A stretch of 64,000 bases of DNA from Lethocerus indicus (lineage: Eukaryota; Arthropoda; Insecta; Hemiptera; Belostomatidae): the NCBI GenBank assembly GCA_019843655.1, contig JACDQD010000104.1:6944001-7008000 (forward strand). Reading direction: 5' to 3'. The notes beneath the pieces were generated by a model. It was given only the letters and a program-made list of their open reading frames with translations, searched no databases and was not told where the DNA came from. Positions 11,339 through 25,100 of this stretch are shown here, piece after piece (position 1 is the first letter of the stretch; every line of letters begins with the position of its first letter). The translations under genes were made by a program, and so were the position numbers.

Positions 11339-14300
11339 CAGAGGGAAGTAGTATTTCAGTTTTCCTCATAATGTGGACAATTTATAACTAGAACATTTAT
11401 TAAATGTCACTATATTATTATTTCTATGTGTATTTGCTTTATAAAATAAAAAATCTGCTTTTGAATTAAGATTATTTAAATTCTCAAAGTATTACAACTC
11501 AAACATTAATTCCTTATATTATGTTAAAAAATGTAGGTGATAGAAATAAAAACTCATAAAAGATGTTTATGTATACATTTTTATTTATATCATGCATTAA
11601 CACAAATAGCAATTATACACAGTTTAACATTATTTTCAACATCATATATTTCTCTAAACAAATACCCAACAAACAAATACAAATGTGTATTGTATATTTA
11701 TTTTTTATATGACTACAGATAAACCACTAAATAATGGAATCTGCTCAGGTATACTAGCATTTAGAAACAGCCAGACATGTTAATAATAGTATCCATCTGT
11801 TTCTTTTATTAGCCCTCACTTATAGACAAAATACAATATTAAGTAGTACATCATTTTTCTCCTTACTTGTGAACATTAACAAAATTATTTCAAATCTTTT
11901 GGAGAACTGGAGATCTGTTCTAATCAAAATATAAGAGTCTTAAAAATACATAATTATAATTTTCTTATTCTTTACAGTAGTTTTTGACTCTAGTAAGGTT
12001 TAGTAAAATCCAGATGCATTCCTGTAGTCCATACTATCTCAAAACACTATCACTCATATTTTTCCAGTTTAAAAAGAAAAAAAAATTTTACTTTCTCATA
12101 TAGGTAACTTTAAGTGTTCTATTAAAGGAAAAGCTTTTGAGATTCAAGTTTTTATAGTATTGTTTTGATTTAAAATACTATAAATTTAATTAAATTACCA
12201 AATTAAATTGCAAAATAAAACATATATGACAAAGTCTAAAAATGTATCCACTTCAGAAAGAAACTTTAATTTTGCTCTGGACCCTTTACATACATTTTAA
12301 ATATATTTAAAAATAATGTTTTTAAATTTATCCTCTCAGAATATTTTGAAACTATACTATATTACAAAAATACACAATTCTATCACATCCAGTTCTCCCT
12401 CTTACAAGAGATACTGCTTTTTCAGCAGTCCTCAAATTTGTCAATTCTGGGGTTTATATGAGAAAAATTAACAGCTTTTTATTTTTCAACAAATTGACTG
12501 ATATTTCGTTGCTTGTAAAATTTCCTTGTATAGGCGCACTCTGAGAAAATATTTCAATGTAGGATTTGCTGTAAAATGTTCATAAATCTTTATTTAACAG
12601 TAATAACTATTTATATATTTATAAATTCTCTCTTTCTACTAACATAAATATATTTATATACTTTAATATGTGGTTCCCATATAGAGTCTATACACATGTA
12701 ATTGACATCCATTAATATAATACCTTCCATCATTTGTATATTAATACATAAATTGGTCATTGAGAGTATCCTAAATAATTATGGAAGTTATGTAAACACA
12801 TTCCTCCCTCTAGAAAAATGATAATATACTTCATTCTAATCTTGAAATTGAATTTTTTATTATAACAATAAACATTTCTAAACAACTTAAATTTCCTAGG
12901 ATACTTGAAATGCACTTGTGTTATATTATATGAATAATGGAATACACTGATAAGTTCTCCCTAAGACACACAGGAGTGTTTTGCAATCTCATCAGTAATA
13001 ATATAAAGTGATTAAAAAATATTATAAACATAATTGTAGAAAATATATAAATAAATGTGATTCATCACAGTCGATATTTTTCACTAAACACACCAAATAA
13101 TAATTTTTCTTATTAAATATTATGATTTTTTTCAACTGTTTACCTTTTAATGTGATACATTACAGTTTTCTGGAACAGGAATGTTACATAACCCAAAAAT
13201 ACATTATATGTATGTATGCAAAAGCTATGTTTTCTGTTATAAGCATTGACTATTTTATTATGAATACTGTAGTGTGTAGGTGCCAACCAAAATAAATGAG
13301 GTGGACGGCAGGTACATATTTCATACTGATATTGTATATACAAATCCAAAATACTAACTTCATTTATACAAATAAAAATATTTCAAACATTAGCTACTTG
13401 AAACACTACACCAAATTGTGTAAGATGCTTACATACAATTAGTTGTTTAAAGAATGAAAGTTGGCAACAAGTAAAGATGAAGCTCAGGAATAGTGCATTG
13501 CTGGGATTAGGATAATTAGCAATATTCAGTGCATTTCTAGAAATGTAAAACACTTTTAATAATTTTGTATTGTCTACTACAGGAACAATAGGGTTTTATG
13601 AAGTGAAATTTTATTGACAGCAGAAGATTTTCCATTACGACTATTTTCTCTATATACTGACACAAGTAAACAGAGTAATTTGTGCCAATTAATGAATTTC
13701 TTTCCCTTATCTATTTGTTGTTGGATGACTCATTACAATTTAATAAATTTGAGTATCAATTATAAAAATTCAATGCAACATTCCAGTCTTAATAATTTGA
13801 AAAAATCAAAACTCTACTGTAAATTTATCAGATAGACTTCACAACAACAATTCATAATGGAATATGCATATTATACATGTAAATACATACATAGCTCCAC
13901 ATTTATATATATTTATACACTTTTGGATGTGCTAAGGAATTGTACTAGTTCACTAATGGGCTACTGATTTTATAGCTAATTATCAGTTATTTTAAACATT
14001 ACCCAATTAATACTACTCAATGTGTAAGTTCTATTGGTGTCACTTTTCATCAAAGCAAGATTACAATTTAGCAGAATATGCATTAAACACAAAGGCATTC
14101 CTCATTTTTTTTTTAATTTTAATTATAATAAAGCAATTAAATATCTCAGGCTACGTTTTTACAAATATAGCATTAAAGAAGAATAGTTCAAAAGAGAGAA
14201 TGGAGACTGTAAATGTAGGCCATTTTAGGGTTCTATTCCCTTGAATTGTACATATGTATTTGAAAATAGGGTGGGAGACTGCATAAAAATGGTGCTTGAC

Positions 14301-14782
14301 AAACAGACCATTGAACATATATGTTAAGGCATTTGCAAGACAGTGTAAACCTTAGGCCTGAATTCATTTTGTCATTTTATACAATCATTAATCAATAATG
14401 CTCTTCTGTCAGAGCATGCCAAGACTTCATCCAAGGATACAAACGGAGTGATGACCCTGAAACATTAATAGAAATCAGAAACATAAAAATGTACATCAAA
14501 TAGGGTACTAAAAATCACAGCACTTGGAATTCACTGTTTGCTATAGCATTTGTTTTTAAACAAAAATATTCCTCCAATGTAATGGGCATTTATACCTCAG
14601 ATAAAGGGTAAGGGGCATAAAGTTGATAATTAGATTGTTGAAAGTTGTATTAAATACATATTAATAAAACTTTTCTTAAGTCTAAAAAAAATAAATTAAA
14701 AAATTGAAGTGGTAATTGAATGATTAAAAAAAACGTTTATATGATTCTTGACATTCTTGGAACAATTGAAAAAATCAATGTG
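10216..14782. other. Long AT-rich interval between ALG5 and synaptotagmin-12
   Basis: About 4.5 kb with few CpGs and no convincing exon, RNA gene or dispersed repeat, apart from the TA microsatellite at 11279-11330. Part of it may be extended 3' UTR of the synaptotagmin gene, which could use further poly(A) signals here. Confidence 0.5.
11279..11330. repeat. (TA)n microsatellite
   Basis: 26 uninterrupted TA units. Confidence 0.97.
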
Positions 14783-14792
14783 TTTATTTATT
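14783..14792 (-). terminator. Putative poly(A) signals of synaptotagmin-12
   Basis: Two overlapping AATAAA hexamers on the minus strand about 155 nt after the stop codon. A T-rich element follows about 20 nt downstream. Longer 3' UTRs are also possible. Confidence 0.35.
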
Positions 14793-14943
14793 TTTTAATT
14801 TATGGCAAATATACACATTTTCTTCTAATGACTTTGAGATGTGAATATGCAATGCTATCTGTATGTTTAAGTTCTTTCCCAACAAATAATACTTTTATTC
14901 ATTTTATAAATGTCAATTATGTGGTTAGAAAACTTACGAAAAG

Positions 14944-15102
14944 TTATCGAAGGATGTGCCACATAGCTACAGCTTTCCGAGGGCTGGAAACCATTTCAGA
15001 CCAATGAGAGCTTCCCGCCCCCTGTTGATCAGCTCCTATCAGGGTGCACCCCAAAATAGACGGTCCTCCAATCAAATCAGATCCTTGATCCAGTACGCAG
15101 AT
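14944..15102 (-). CDS. Syt12: Syt12 last coding exon (end of C2B, WHXL motif)
   Basis: The acceptor is TTCAACAG|ATC in phase 0. It encodes ICVLDQGSDLIGGPSILG, then SSHWSEMVSSPRKAVAMWHI and LR, with TAA at 14944-14946. HW-M-PRK-AMWHIL is the usual C-terminus of synaptotagmin C2B domains. Confidence 0.93.
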   Translation of the reverse strand: MCVLDQGSDLIGGPSILGCTLIGADQQGAGSSHWSEMVSSPRKAVAMWHILR

Positions 15103-18100
15103 CTGTTGAACACACCAGTAAAATATGAGTACAGAAATATATGTCTGTATATTTATACTGTGGATGCACAGAGAATAAGCTAATGATGGTGCATCAGCTC
15201 TCCTCTGTTTCTATAACTGGGTTGAGGTACGACAAAGTATTACCTTAAACAACCTTTTTCAATCATGTTTATATACACCCAAGGTAACAGTATACCCTGC
15301 ATGGCTCCTACATGCACTGCACTGGGCATTTTATCTGGCATAAAATTATTTTTGAAAACCAGTCTTGTGGGCTCATTTGGCAGAGGCACAAATATGCTTT
15401 TTAGTACTAGGCATTTTGCATTTGAATACTAATATATTCACTCTAAAGATATATCACTGAATTTGAAGACATTTTGTTTTTCTTCCTCATGCAATAATAT
15501 TTTGCCAATATATATTATTTAGGGATATATTACACAAAGTTCTGGAGAATTTGGGTACAGAATAATGTATTTTAATGTATTGTTATAATTGTTATTGTTA
15601 TGTATTGTAATAACCAACAATAAATAAAAATGATGGATAAACATGTAATAAAATTATGATTAAAATAAGAATTTAATTCTTAATCTATATAAACTCTCTG
15701 TAAAACTGACTTGTCAAAATATCCTTGTATATACTACTCTTCATAATCCAGAATGATTCATACGGTAAAACTTGTAAATGTACACACCTCTACAGCTGAA
15801 TTTTGAAGATGGTTTGAATTTATATTGAAAGTCAGAGCTTCATTCCATACTGGATTAGGGCTTGCTTTACGGCAGGCTGTCTTCTTTTTCTTTATCCTTT
15901 TGCCATTCATCAGAAGATAAACTTTCACAAATGGATCTGCAATTAGTAAGATTTAAAATGTTAAAAGACACCATGAAAAAGCTTATTTTCTTCAGTTATG
16001 TAATGCTCAGTTGAATTATTTGGCTCAGAATTTAGACCAAAATTATTAATTTATTACAGCTGACTATCCAATCTTTCTTGATTTCTGATTCCATTCTTCT
16101 TTAACGTAAATAACTAATACAATATTATACTTCTTATTGATTTCTCAAGAGATATTTATTTATTTTCCAATAATGCCCCCTTGAGTGGTCAGTTATAATA
16201 TATTGAATATTTTTTTCTACTTGCCAACAGTATCTCTGTTCTCTGGTGTGAACAAATTCCTAGCCTTCAATAGGACAACAGTTAGGCGTTCAGCTGATGG
16301 TAGATAGCTTAAAGAAATCAGCACTTCCTGAAGTTCTTCTGGAGGCTGAAATTGGATTATTTAGAGATTAAAATAAATAAAAAAATAAAAAAATTGAAAT
16401 ATGATTATACACACACATTGAGTATACTGTTGGATACCAATGAGTAATATTGAAATAGTTTTGGTAGTGTAATGATTTAGAACATAAGCAAAGTCAATAT
16501 TAGAAACATGTTTAATAATATTAAGTACAGTCAGTAAAATATATAAATATTGAATTTATCATGAATTTGATTACAGGTGGAGACCTAACAGGAGGAAATG
16601 TAGTTTAAAAACATTGAATATCCTGATTTACCTTCTTCATCTTAGCAATATCGCCCCATATTTCAACCCGAGAAGTCACGTCCAATTCGCATAATCCAAC
16701 ACGTAATTCTCCAATGATGTCATTCCGTGAATATCTATCGTAGTCAAACACCTGGAAATTAATTGTTGAACATCACTTCTTTAACATTTTTATGAAGATA
16801 AAAGTCAGGATATAAAATAATGAAGTACTAGGAGGGACCATTGAGATATTGTTTTATAGGAAAATTTTAAAGCCAAATTCATGCGCTAATTTTCTCAAAT
16901 TATGGAATTAAACACCTGATAACTGGTCTCAAAGTGTAAGATTTCTTAAAATACACATTTTCCACTTAATAAAATTGGTTTCATTTAATGTTTCGTTGAT
17001 TCAAGCAATGGCAGTAGAGTGCCATGGCCAGTGATTTATATTAAGCAAGTTAATTGTCAACCCATTAGTTTAAAATAAAATCATTGTTAAAGTTAGGTAC
17101 ACTCATCACTTTCTCATTTATTCATACCTGAAGCATGAGCACTTTATCATTTAAATCGTCGAATGAGACAGGAAATTTAAAATGCTGGTCAAAAACTGGA
17201 TTTGGCTGAGGCTGTGTGCTTGTCTGTCTGATTCTGGAGTCAACAGGTGGCTCTAGACTAATTCTTACATAAGGTTCTGAAAATCCACCAACTATTTCTT
17301 CCCCTGAAATAAATAAGTGAATATTATAAATGATATTGGCGACAAAATGTAATTAGAACTAAAATATGTTGGCATAACTGTTATAAAAAGTAAATGAACG
17401 GCAAAAATAGTACGAATTAATTATAATAAATAAAAAATAATACAATTTTTTGAATAAATAAGAAAAATGTGCTTTAAAAGAATAAATTGCACCAAATTAA
17501 ATTTTTGTAGTTTTCTATTTTAACGTGACAAATTAATTTACCAAAACAGTAATGAAATTCAGATGGCAATAATTAATTTTATGAATATTCTTTTGGTCCT
17601 GAACGCGATATTTACCTTCAATAAGATGAACATGCAGATCGGACCTATCGAAATCATAATTTATACTCAGATGTAACCTCCCAGCGTTGTTGTGCGTCTG
17701 AAGTATCACAGGACCGTCCGGTTTTGTATAGAGATCTGGTTGAAGAGTTCCCAATGGTAAAGGAGATGTTGGAACATCCCTGCAGCTACTCTGAAAGATA
17801 AGCGAACTCTCTAGTGAATTACTCTCTCGTGCTAGATGTGATTGGATTATAAGACAGTGTTTGGTTTCCTGTTTACGTACGCCAAGTAAAAACGGAATTG
17901 CACAAATAAAACGTACAAGTTTCTTAATACTTACAAGCGATGCAGTGGAATCTTGAGGAACTAGAAGCGGGGACAGTGGTCTAGGTCTGTGTAAAGAAGG
18001 GACTGTAGAACCTTCACTACCCGATCTACATTCAGGGCTCAGTGCTCTGCCACCCAGTCTCGTACTCTGGACCAAACGTTTATTCTATTTTTTGAGCTCA

Positions 18101-19105
18101 ATTTTAGAATATTGTCGGCATTAATAAATTATTTTATATTAGCATATATACGGTTCTTTTTTTATTTACTAAACAATTCGAGTTTTTCTGACAATTTTTA
18201 TTATTTTCATTAAAACTATTTGAGAAAAAAATCGGACCTGTTTCGAAATATTGCTGTCGAGGGATGCATGTGAAGAAAGTGAAGGGGTTCTACAGAGTGT
18301 AGGTTGTAGTCCTCCGGTTACTTCAAGCGGGGGCGCCATGCTCTCAACACCTGGACTACTCGGTTGGACCGTTTGAGCTTCCTTAGCGACATTAAATACC
18401 TGAAAATAATGGCTATTATTACGGTATCACTAATCAAATTTTACAATAGAAGTATACATTTCTCAATGTACAGTAATCAAATTTTACAATAGAAGTACCT
18501 GGCCTCACTAAATGACGATTCCGAAAGGATTACTGTAACTCGCTTTGTGTGTAATTTAATACTTTTGCATTATTTCTAGTTAAAGAAAGGGGCCGAATAA
18601 ACGCAAGGGAAATATAAACCGCAGTAGTAAAGTTAGCACTATGAATGCGGTTCCCTGTTATTAGACTGTGTAAAGTGCGGTACTTTCGGCCCAAGTTATG
18701 GCCCTGCAACTACACTGGTGTATTGAACGCCGCCGTCGTATAAGCGAGCGTTCTCCCGCGGCTATAAACTGTTTGAAAAATTCAAATCCGAGCTTGCGAA
18801 ATGCTGCGGTGGGCCGAATTTTCCTTCAACTGCAAAATGAAACGGATTAAACGTGTGGAATGCTCATTATGTGGAAGCCAATTTATATTTATGATACAAA
18901 TTATGGACCATAATATCTAGCTTAGAATATACTGTAGAATATATCTTAGGTGAATTTATAAGGTGAATAGTTACTTTACAGGATTTGAAAAAAAATAATT
19001 TACAGACAGAGAGAAAAAATTGGAAACTCGCTGGACCAAGCGTACCTTCTTAAATGGAGATGATGAAAATAAAAATAATTTTGTACAGAAAACTGTTAAC
19101 AATAT

Positions 19106-19160
<55 letters not shown>

Positions 19161-22100
19161 AAGCGTTTTATTTTTTCTTGTTTGTATTCGTTTTCGCTGT
19201 ATCATTCCAGCCAATTGGCTAGAGGGCGCCCCTGTCTACTTGTTGGAAGCTTTCTCTAATTACAAGATGAATTGTCTTTTTGGTGTGATATAATGTTCCG
19301 ATTTATGCACGGAATGCGCGCCTGATAATTATGTTTCGTTATTATTTGTATAGAGCGAATAAATATATGATTCGGATAACTAATCATGAAAGGCAAATCA
19401 AAATTGTATCTATATGATATTAAACACTACGGATCTATTAACAGATGTAGCACTAATGAGCTGACGATAATTTTACAAACAGTGAAAGCAAAATTGTAAT
19501 TGTCCTAAAGTTTTTATGTATTGCGGCGATATAATTAACCATTGTAACGTCAGCTCGAAGGTCACCCCGAGAATTATAATGTAAGAAATTTGCACTAGAA
19601 TCCTTGACCATGCACTAAATTCTAAACAAGAGACACTGCTTTGTTTTCGCTTTAAATAGTCAAGAGTTTTAAAGCCGCCATTTACTGAAACCAGCCGGCC
19701 AAAAGTACCCACCGCCTTCAGACTTCTGAGGAACAATAGGAGACTGCAATAGCAATAAAGGGAGACAACTTGCACAATGCGAATATAAACATTTTGAGCG
19801 CGATATGCCCCAGATGAAAGGGCAAAGGGGCTAGCGGCAAAAAGATGAAGAAGAACAACTGCCGAAATCGAATCATAACTAGCGAATCGACATATAGCAG
19901 ATGCAGCAGTCCTCATATTCTACGCTATTTATCTTACGGCGATCTTCTGACCTTCACGAAATGGACGTCCGCGAAAAAATATTCAGGATTCAATGTACTC
20001 CTCGCGTCACCTTGCTGAAAATCCCGAGCGCCGCCCTAAGAGGAAATGACCACGCGATGTCCTCACTATCCTGTAATGGCTGGAGCAGGAGTACCATCAA
20101 CGGGTGGATTCTCCCTCCTTAAAATAAAAAAATATAATAAAAGGATTTAATACCAATTTCGTGCACTTTCGGATTCTCGCCTTCGTTAATAGAATTTCGT
20201 TTGGTGGTAAAGTGTTATTATTTGCGAATTTAGAGAATTCAGAAAAACATTTGAGGTTTTTACCCTCAGAGGGTTTGGAATATAAACGATAATTAAACGC
20301 TCAGAAATCGGTAATCTATGTCAATAGACAAGGCGTAAAAACCCATTAGCGTCTTCTCTATCAGTCCAGCATTTGTTAAACACTTTATCGTTTTTATTAT
20401 TATTTCAGGGTAGTTTTCTTAGTCGGTATTCTAGCGTGTTTTCCTCGAACGTTATATTTTGTACTGTCATGATGCGGTCCACTGTTACATTTTGTGCACA
20501 TGGGTCTGGGTCGATTTAGGACGGGATAGAAACGCGCGAACTCGACCTAAGTGCCTTGTTAATCTCAGTTTGGATCATGTGCTACGTTAGTGCACATATG
20601 CGCCGCAATATTAAACTGTCTTACATTGAAACTTTCCGGACAATACCAGTTCCCGATTGCCTCGTTTAAACGCGAATCGATAGCAGACATTTTAATGGCA
20701 ACAGAACGCAGAATGGTCTTCAATTAAGTGGCGTTACAACGCCGTATCTGTCGAAGAAGTCTGAAATTATTAAACGAAGAGGCAAATTTTAAAAAACTGA
20801 GGCCCTAAATTGAAAATGTTATACCGAAAAGACTTTTCTTTTGAGCGTGAATGACCCGCTGGTAGCTTTCCCATTAATTTTTCAATGGTCGCTCCGCCCT
20901 TAATGAACATCCCCTTCTTCTTCATAATTTCTAACCCCCTACCCCCTAGGGTTCTATCGTGTTATTAAGTTAACACTCAATGTCAAGGGTCGTTCTACGC
21001 CGAAGGAAAAATTGCAGCCGGAGAATTTAAAGGAGGAGACGCCAGATCCTATCCTACCGTATCTGTATTGGGAAAGAGGCTTATGTGTGATCTTTCGACA
21101 AATGGGGCCTTATAGGAGATGAAATAAGAAAAAGGTACTGTTGGATAGCTAAGAAATTGGTATTTTATTAAAAAACAAAAATATCCTACTCATTTCATGC
21201 CACAACGAACTGTCGGATATAATATTCAACACAATATACAGAATTGATTAGTCCTCTCGCTCGGCCATAGGTGCTTATGAACGTCGAACGTTTTTCTAAT
21301 GTATATAATTTATTATCTAATTTATTACTCTAAATTGGAATCTATTTTATTTGGTTATATTAATTATTGTTGCTGCTTTAAGAGGTGAAACTGCTGTTTT
21401 CATCATCCGCTCCTCGGAAATAATGCTAAAAGATTACATTATATGAATACAGTAGATGTAAGTACTGCAAACATAGATTAAGCGGTGTTAGGTTTAAGGG
21501 CCGGAAACTGTGTTCACGTTACTTGAATCGTATAATCGTAATGCATAAAAAATATGAAATCAAGTCTTCTGCATAGCTTATTTCATGCGATTTCGGAATA
21601 TCCGAATTCGATGCCTTAGTAGTGAATAGTTGGGTCTAAAATAAGTTTGAAACTGGTCGAAATTCACGATAATGGATCCTGAAAGACTAAAGAACGATAC
21701 AAGAAGTTACATCCGTTACATACGTACCCTTCGACTAATTATTATGACTCGTCGACAATGACGCAGCAATCAAATTAATTACAGTAATTTGGAGTCCACA
21801 GCAGCGTATAAATTTTATAACGACTTCCAAAATTGGAATTGGCGCGATGAATTGGAATACATGAATAGATAATCCGGGACGTTCGGGGGGGGGGGGGTAT
21901 TTCATTCATTTTGTGAAACGCAATGACCGACGCATAATTGAAATAGGGACAGTCCGCCCATATGAAGTTGTGTGGGTGTATTTTTTCTTGGTGAAAATGA
22001 GTTCGGAACGAAGAGCATTCTAAATTATGTATGTCATATCTATATTAACGCATTTCACACCCCGGGTAATATATCCCCCCCCCGGATGACGGGAATGCAT

Positions 22101-25100
22101 TTAGAACGGGGAGTTGAATTAATAACGAGGCATCCTGACGCGCTAATATTTCCCATCGTATAAATACTATAATATACGATAACTATTTGATTATCTTTAT
22201 AATTATGATAGAGTATTATATGTCAGCGGGTTTTTTTCTCTCTGTATTTATATAGGGAACGTGTGCCTTGGCCGATGTGCGCTTCTTGTGATCGGAAATG
22301 CGAGCGGAATGATCGATTTAATGAAAAATTGAGTTCCTACAAATATAAAAATAGTAATGATACTTTTTACTGTCAAATGAGTTCGAATTCCACCCGGCGG
22401 ACTTAGTTTTTGTTCAGTTTAGAATTTAAATTGGTGCAGAAGAATTCTGCACTCGTGCCAATCGTCCTCCTGCGAGGAGAATGTCGGACTTGGGCTTTAA
22501 TTTGACGAGCCACAGGTTGACTGTGGCCGTGGGCGATAGTGAGCGTTGTTCGGGCTTATTTTTGTAGCCCCTCTATTTTAGGGTAGGGACTTATCTCTGG
22601 GACTTCCCCTACGTGCCTCCCCGCTCATCATCCCTCCACCCGTCTCACTTGTGTGTGTTTCTCTTATCCAGGGGACGATCTCTTTTACCGGCTAGGGGCG
22701 ATTCTTCGCCGGTGACTCTGCATTCAGATTAGCGGGGGTTGATGGAGGGTGGAGGTGGAGGCATCCCCTTTTCATCATCTATCGATCATGTCCGCTCAAA
22801 GTTCAAGTTTCAGTTCCACCCCCATGTTCAGTCCTCGAATCATTCCTATTATCCTATTAATTATTAATTATTATTATCCTATTAAAAGTAATTCCTGAGG
22901 CGTTCATGCGAGATAAATATAATAATTATAGGCACAATTCAGACTTTCCGGAACTGACTGCCGATGACTGGTGCATTAACCATTGATCATGAAACTATCT
23001 ACTATTCTTATTACATTATTGAGAATAATATTTAATCTAATATTCGAGAACATAGCGGAAACGCACGATTGCGCTATACAAATAAAGTAAAAACAAAAAA
23101 GAAAAAAAAAGATTTAATATTCAGCGAAAACGAAACATTGTATTGTAATATCGCGTTTGTAAATGGCGCCTGTTTAAAATACGAATTTCCCTTCCCGATT
23201 TTAATAAAATACGGAATCTTTACTAACATTGCAGAAATATGCCCGCCTGCGGACACAATATCCAGCTACAAAAGGGAACAACATAGCTAAATTAAGCGAT
23301 CCGATTTTACCGGCCCTTTTCAAATGTTCACATTCGGCGGGTTGAAACGGAATTATCAATTTTACTAAACTGGAATTATCAATTTAAATTAATAAATGAG
23401 ATCGGATTAAACGTCGAACAAACGCTGAACGGATGGAATTCAGATGCACTGATATATATTACAAATGAAGGGAAGGAAATACGAATTAAAAAAAATTAAA
23501 TAAATAAAATGGGAATATGTAAGCTGAAAGAATTTAATAGATAAGCAGACTGATAAGAATTACAAATCCGCAATGTAAAATATTTTAGCCCTACTGCAGA
23601 TAATATTCCGATTGCCACTCTTGCTATAACGTTATACATTTTTTTAGATTCTGAATCATCAATCGCAAATAAAGAATGCTCGTTGTAATGAAATAATCAA
23701 TCTTTTGAATTGTGTTTATACTCATAACGTGTATGTTTCATAAAAAGGAATTAATTATTTACATGCTGTCATTACTTTCCATTGTAGATTGAGACATTGA
23801 GACACTAATTAAAAGTCAAATCAAATTCATCATCAAGTCAATCAAATCAAGTCCAAAAATTAAAATTTGTATAAACATTTCTAAGGCGCAAGTATCTATA
23901 AAATTCTATGTAAATATTATGGAGGGAATTTGGCCACTGAGCGAAATACAGCGGGAGCTGTATTGTCGAATTCGAGGTACATAAATCCGATTCCTTCCGT
24001 GTTTTTCTCCGAACCCTTTTCCGCCAATGAAAATCCCTCATCTTTTCCTTAGGATTGTGCTAATAGAAAAGGAAAAAAAGAAGGAAAAAATTGGGGACGT
24101 AATCCCGTGGAGGGTTCTCTGATCTAATTTAGGGATTTGTTGAATATTGAATCGGTCGGTTGAACGCGCCACTACGATCCGGGCGCCTCTCGGTTTACTT
24201 TGGGTTAAACGAAAATAAGGTTTTCCTTTTTTTCCACGTAAAAAATCAAAACAGAACCGGCTAAAAAATACAGCTTTTTTTCGCTGTTGGAGACGCGAAA
24301 AACTCCTTTTATCCAGGCGCAGCCATTTTCGAAACCGACCCTTGGGCCACAGGAAAGGGAAAGCCGGTTATACAGTAGTGGGCACGGCGTTATCCGCGCC
24401 TATAAAAAGTTAACTATTCGATCCGGTTTGTTTTCCCTACTAATCTGTTAAGCTCGTTTATCTTCTCTCGTTTTTCTTTTTAATCATCGGCGAAAAAGTA
24501 ATTCGGGATATAATGCCTCGTACACATTCTGTTTTTCGCCCTAATCATTCGTTGATGGTTGGGAATTTCTAGAATTCTGAAAAATATCTTAGACATTGAG
24601 GCCTTTTCATAATGAAATACAGAAATGGACAAGTACTGGGATCGCTGATGAAACTCTGAATTGAAACGACATTGTCGTAGGGAGGGGGATGGCCAAATCG
24701 AACGGCGTTTCGGTTTCTGCTTGACCAACACCAAATTAAAAATTACAAATAACTTTATTTTTATACAAATACAAATAGGACATCGAGAAATACGATATAC
24801 AAATAATGGTTCGTACGGGCCTTTCTACATTTATCTACTTCATAATTATGATAGAGGCCACTTGAATTGTTTTACAATATTGATATGATAATCGGGAAAA
24901 TCAACAATAAAAACCCGAGGACTTGAGCTATGCTCAACACCAAATAGCCGGGCTAAGAAATAGCATCGCAAAAGTGGTTGATACTTCCAATACTGCCCGC
25001 TTGTCAGCCGTCCATTGCGGGCCTAGTATCGGCGCCTTGTTATTCCGAAATATTTCCTGCTGAAGTCTTTTTTTCCACCGCAGTAATACAAGTAGTGGAT

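Noticed and set aside
17533..18075. 180-codon open frame on the minus strand
   Set aside because: It reads through two Syt12 introns; splice sites at 17616, 17790 and 17935 divide it into real exons.
19020..19293. Two plus-strand frames with long Tyr-Ile runs
   Set aside because: They are translations of the TA microsatellite.
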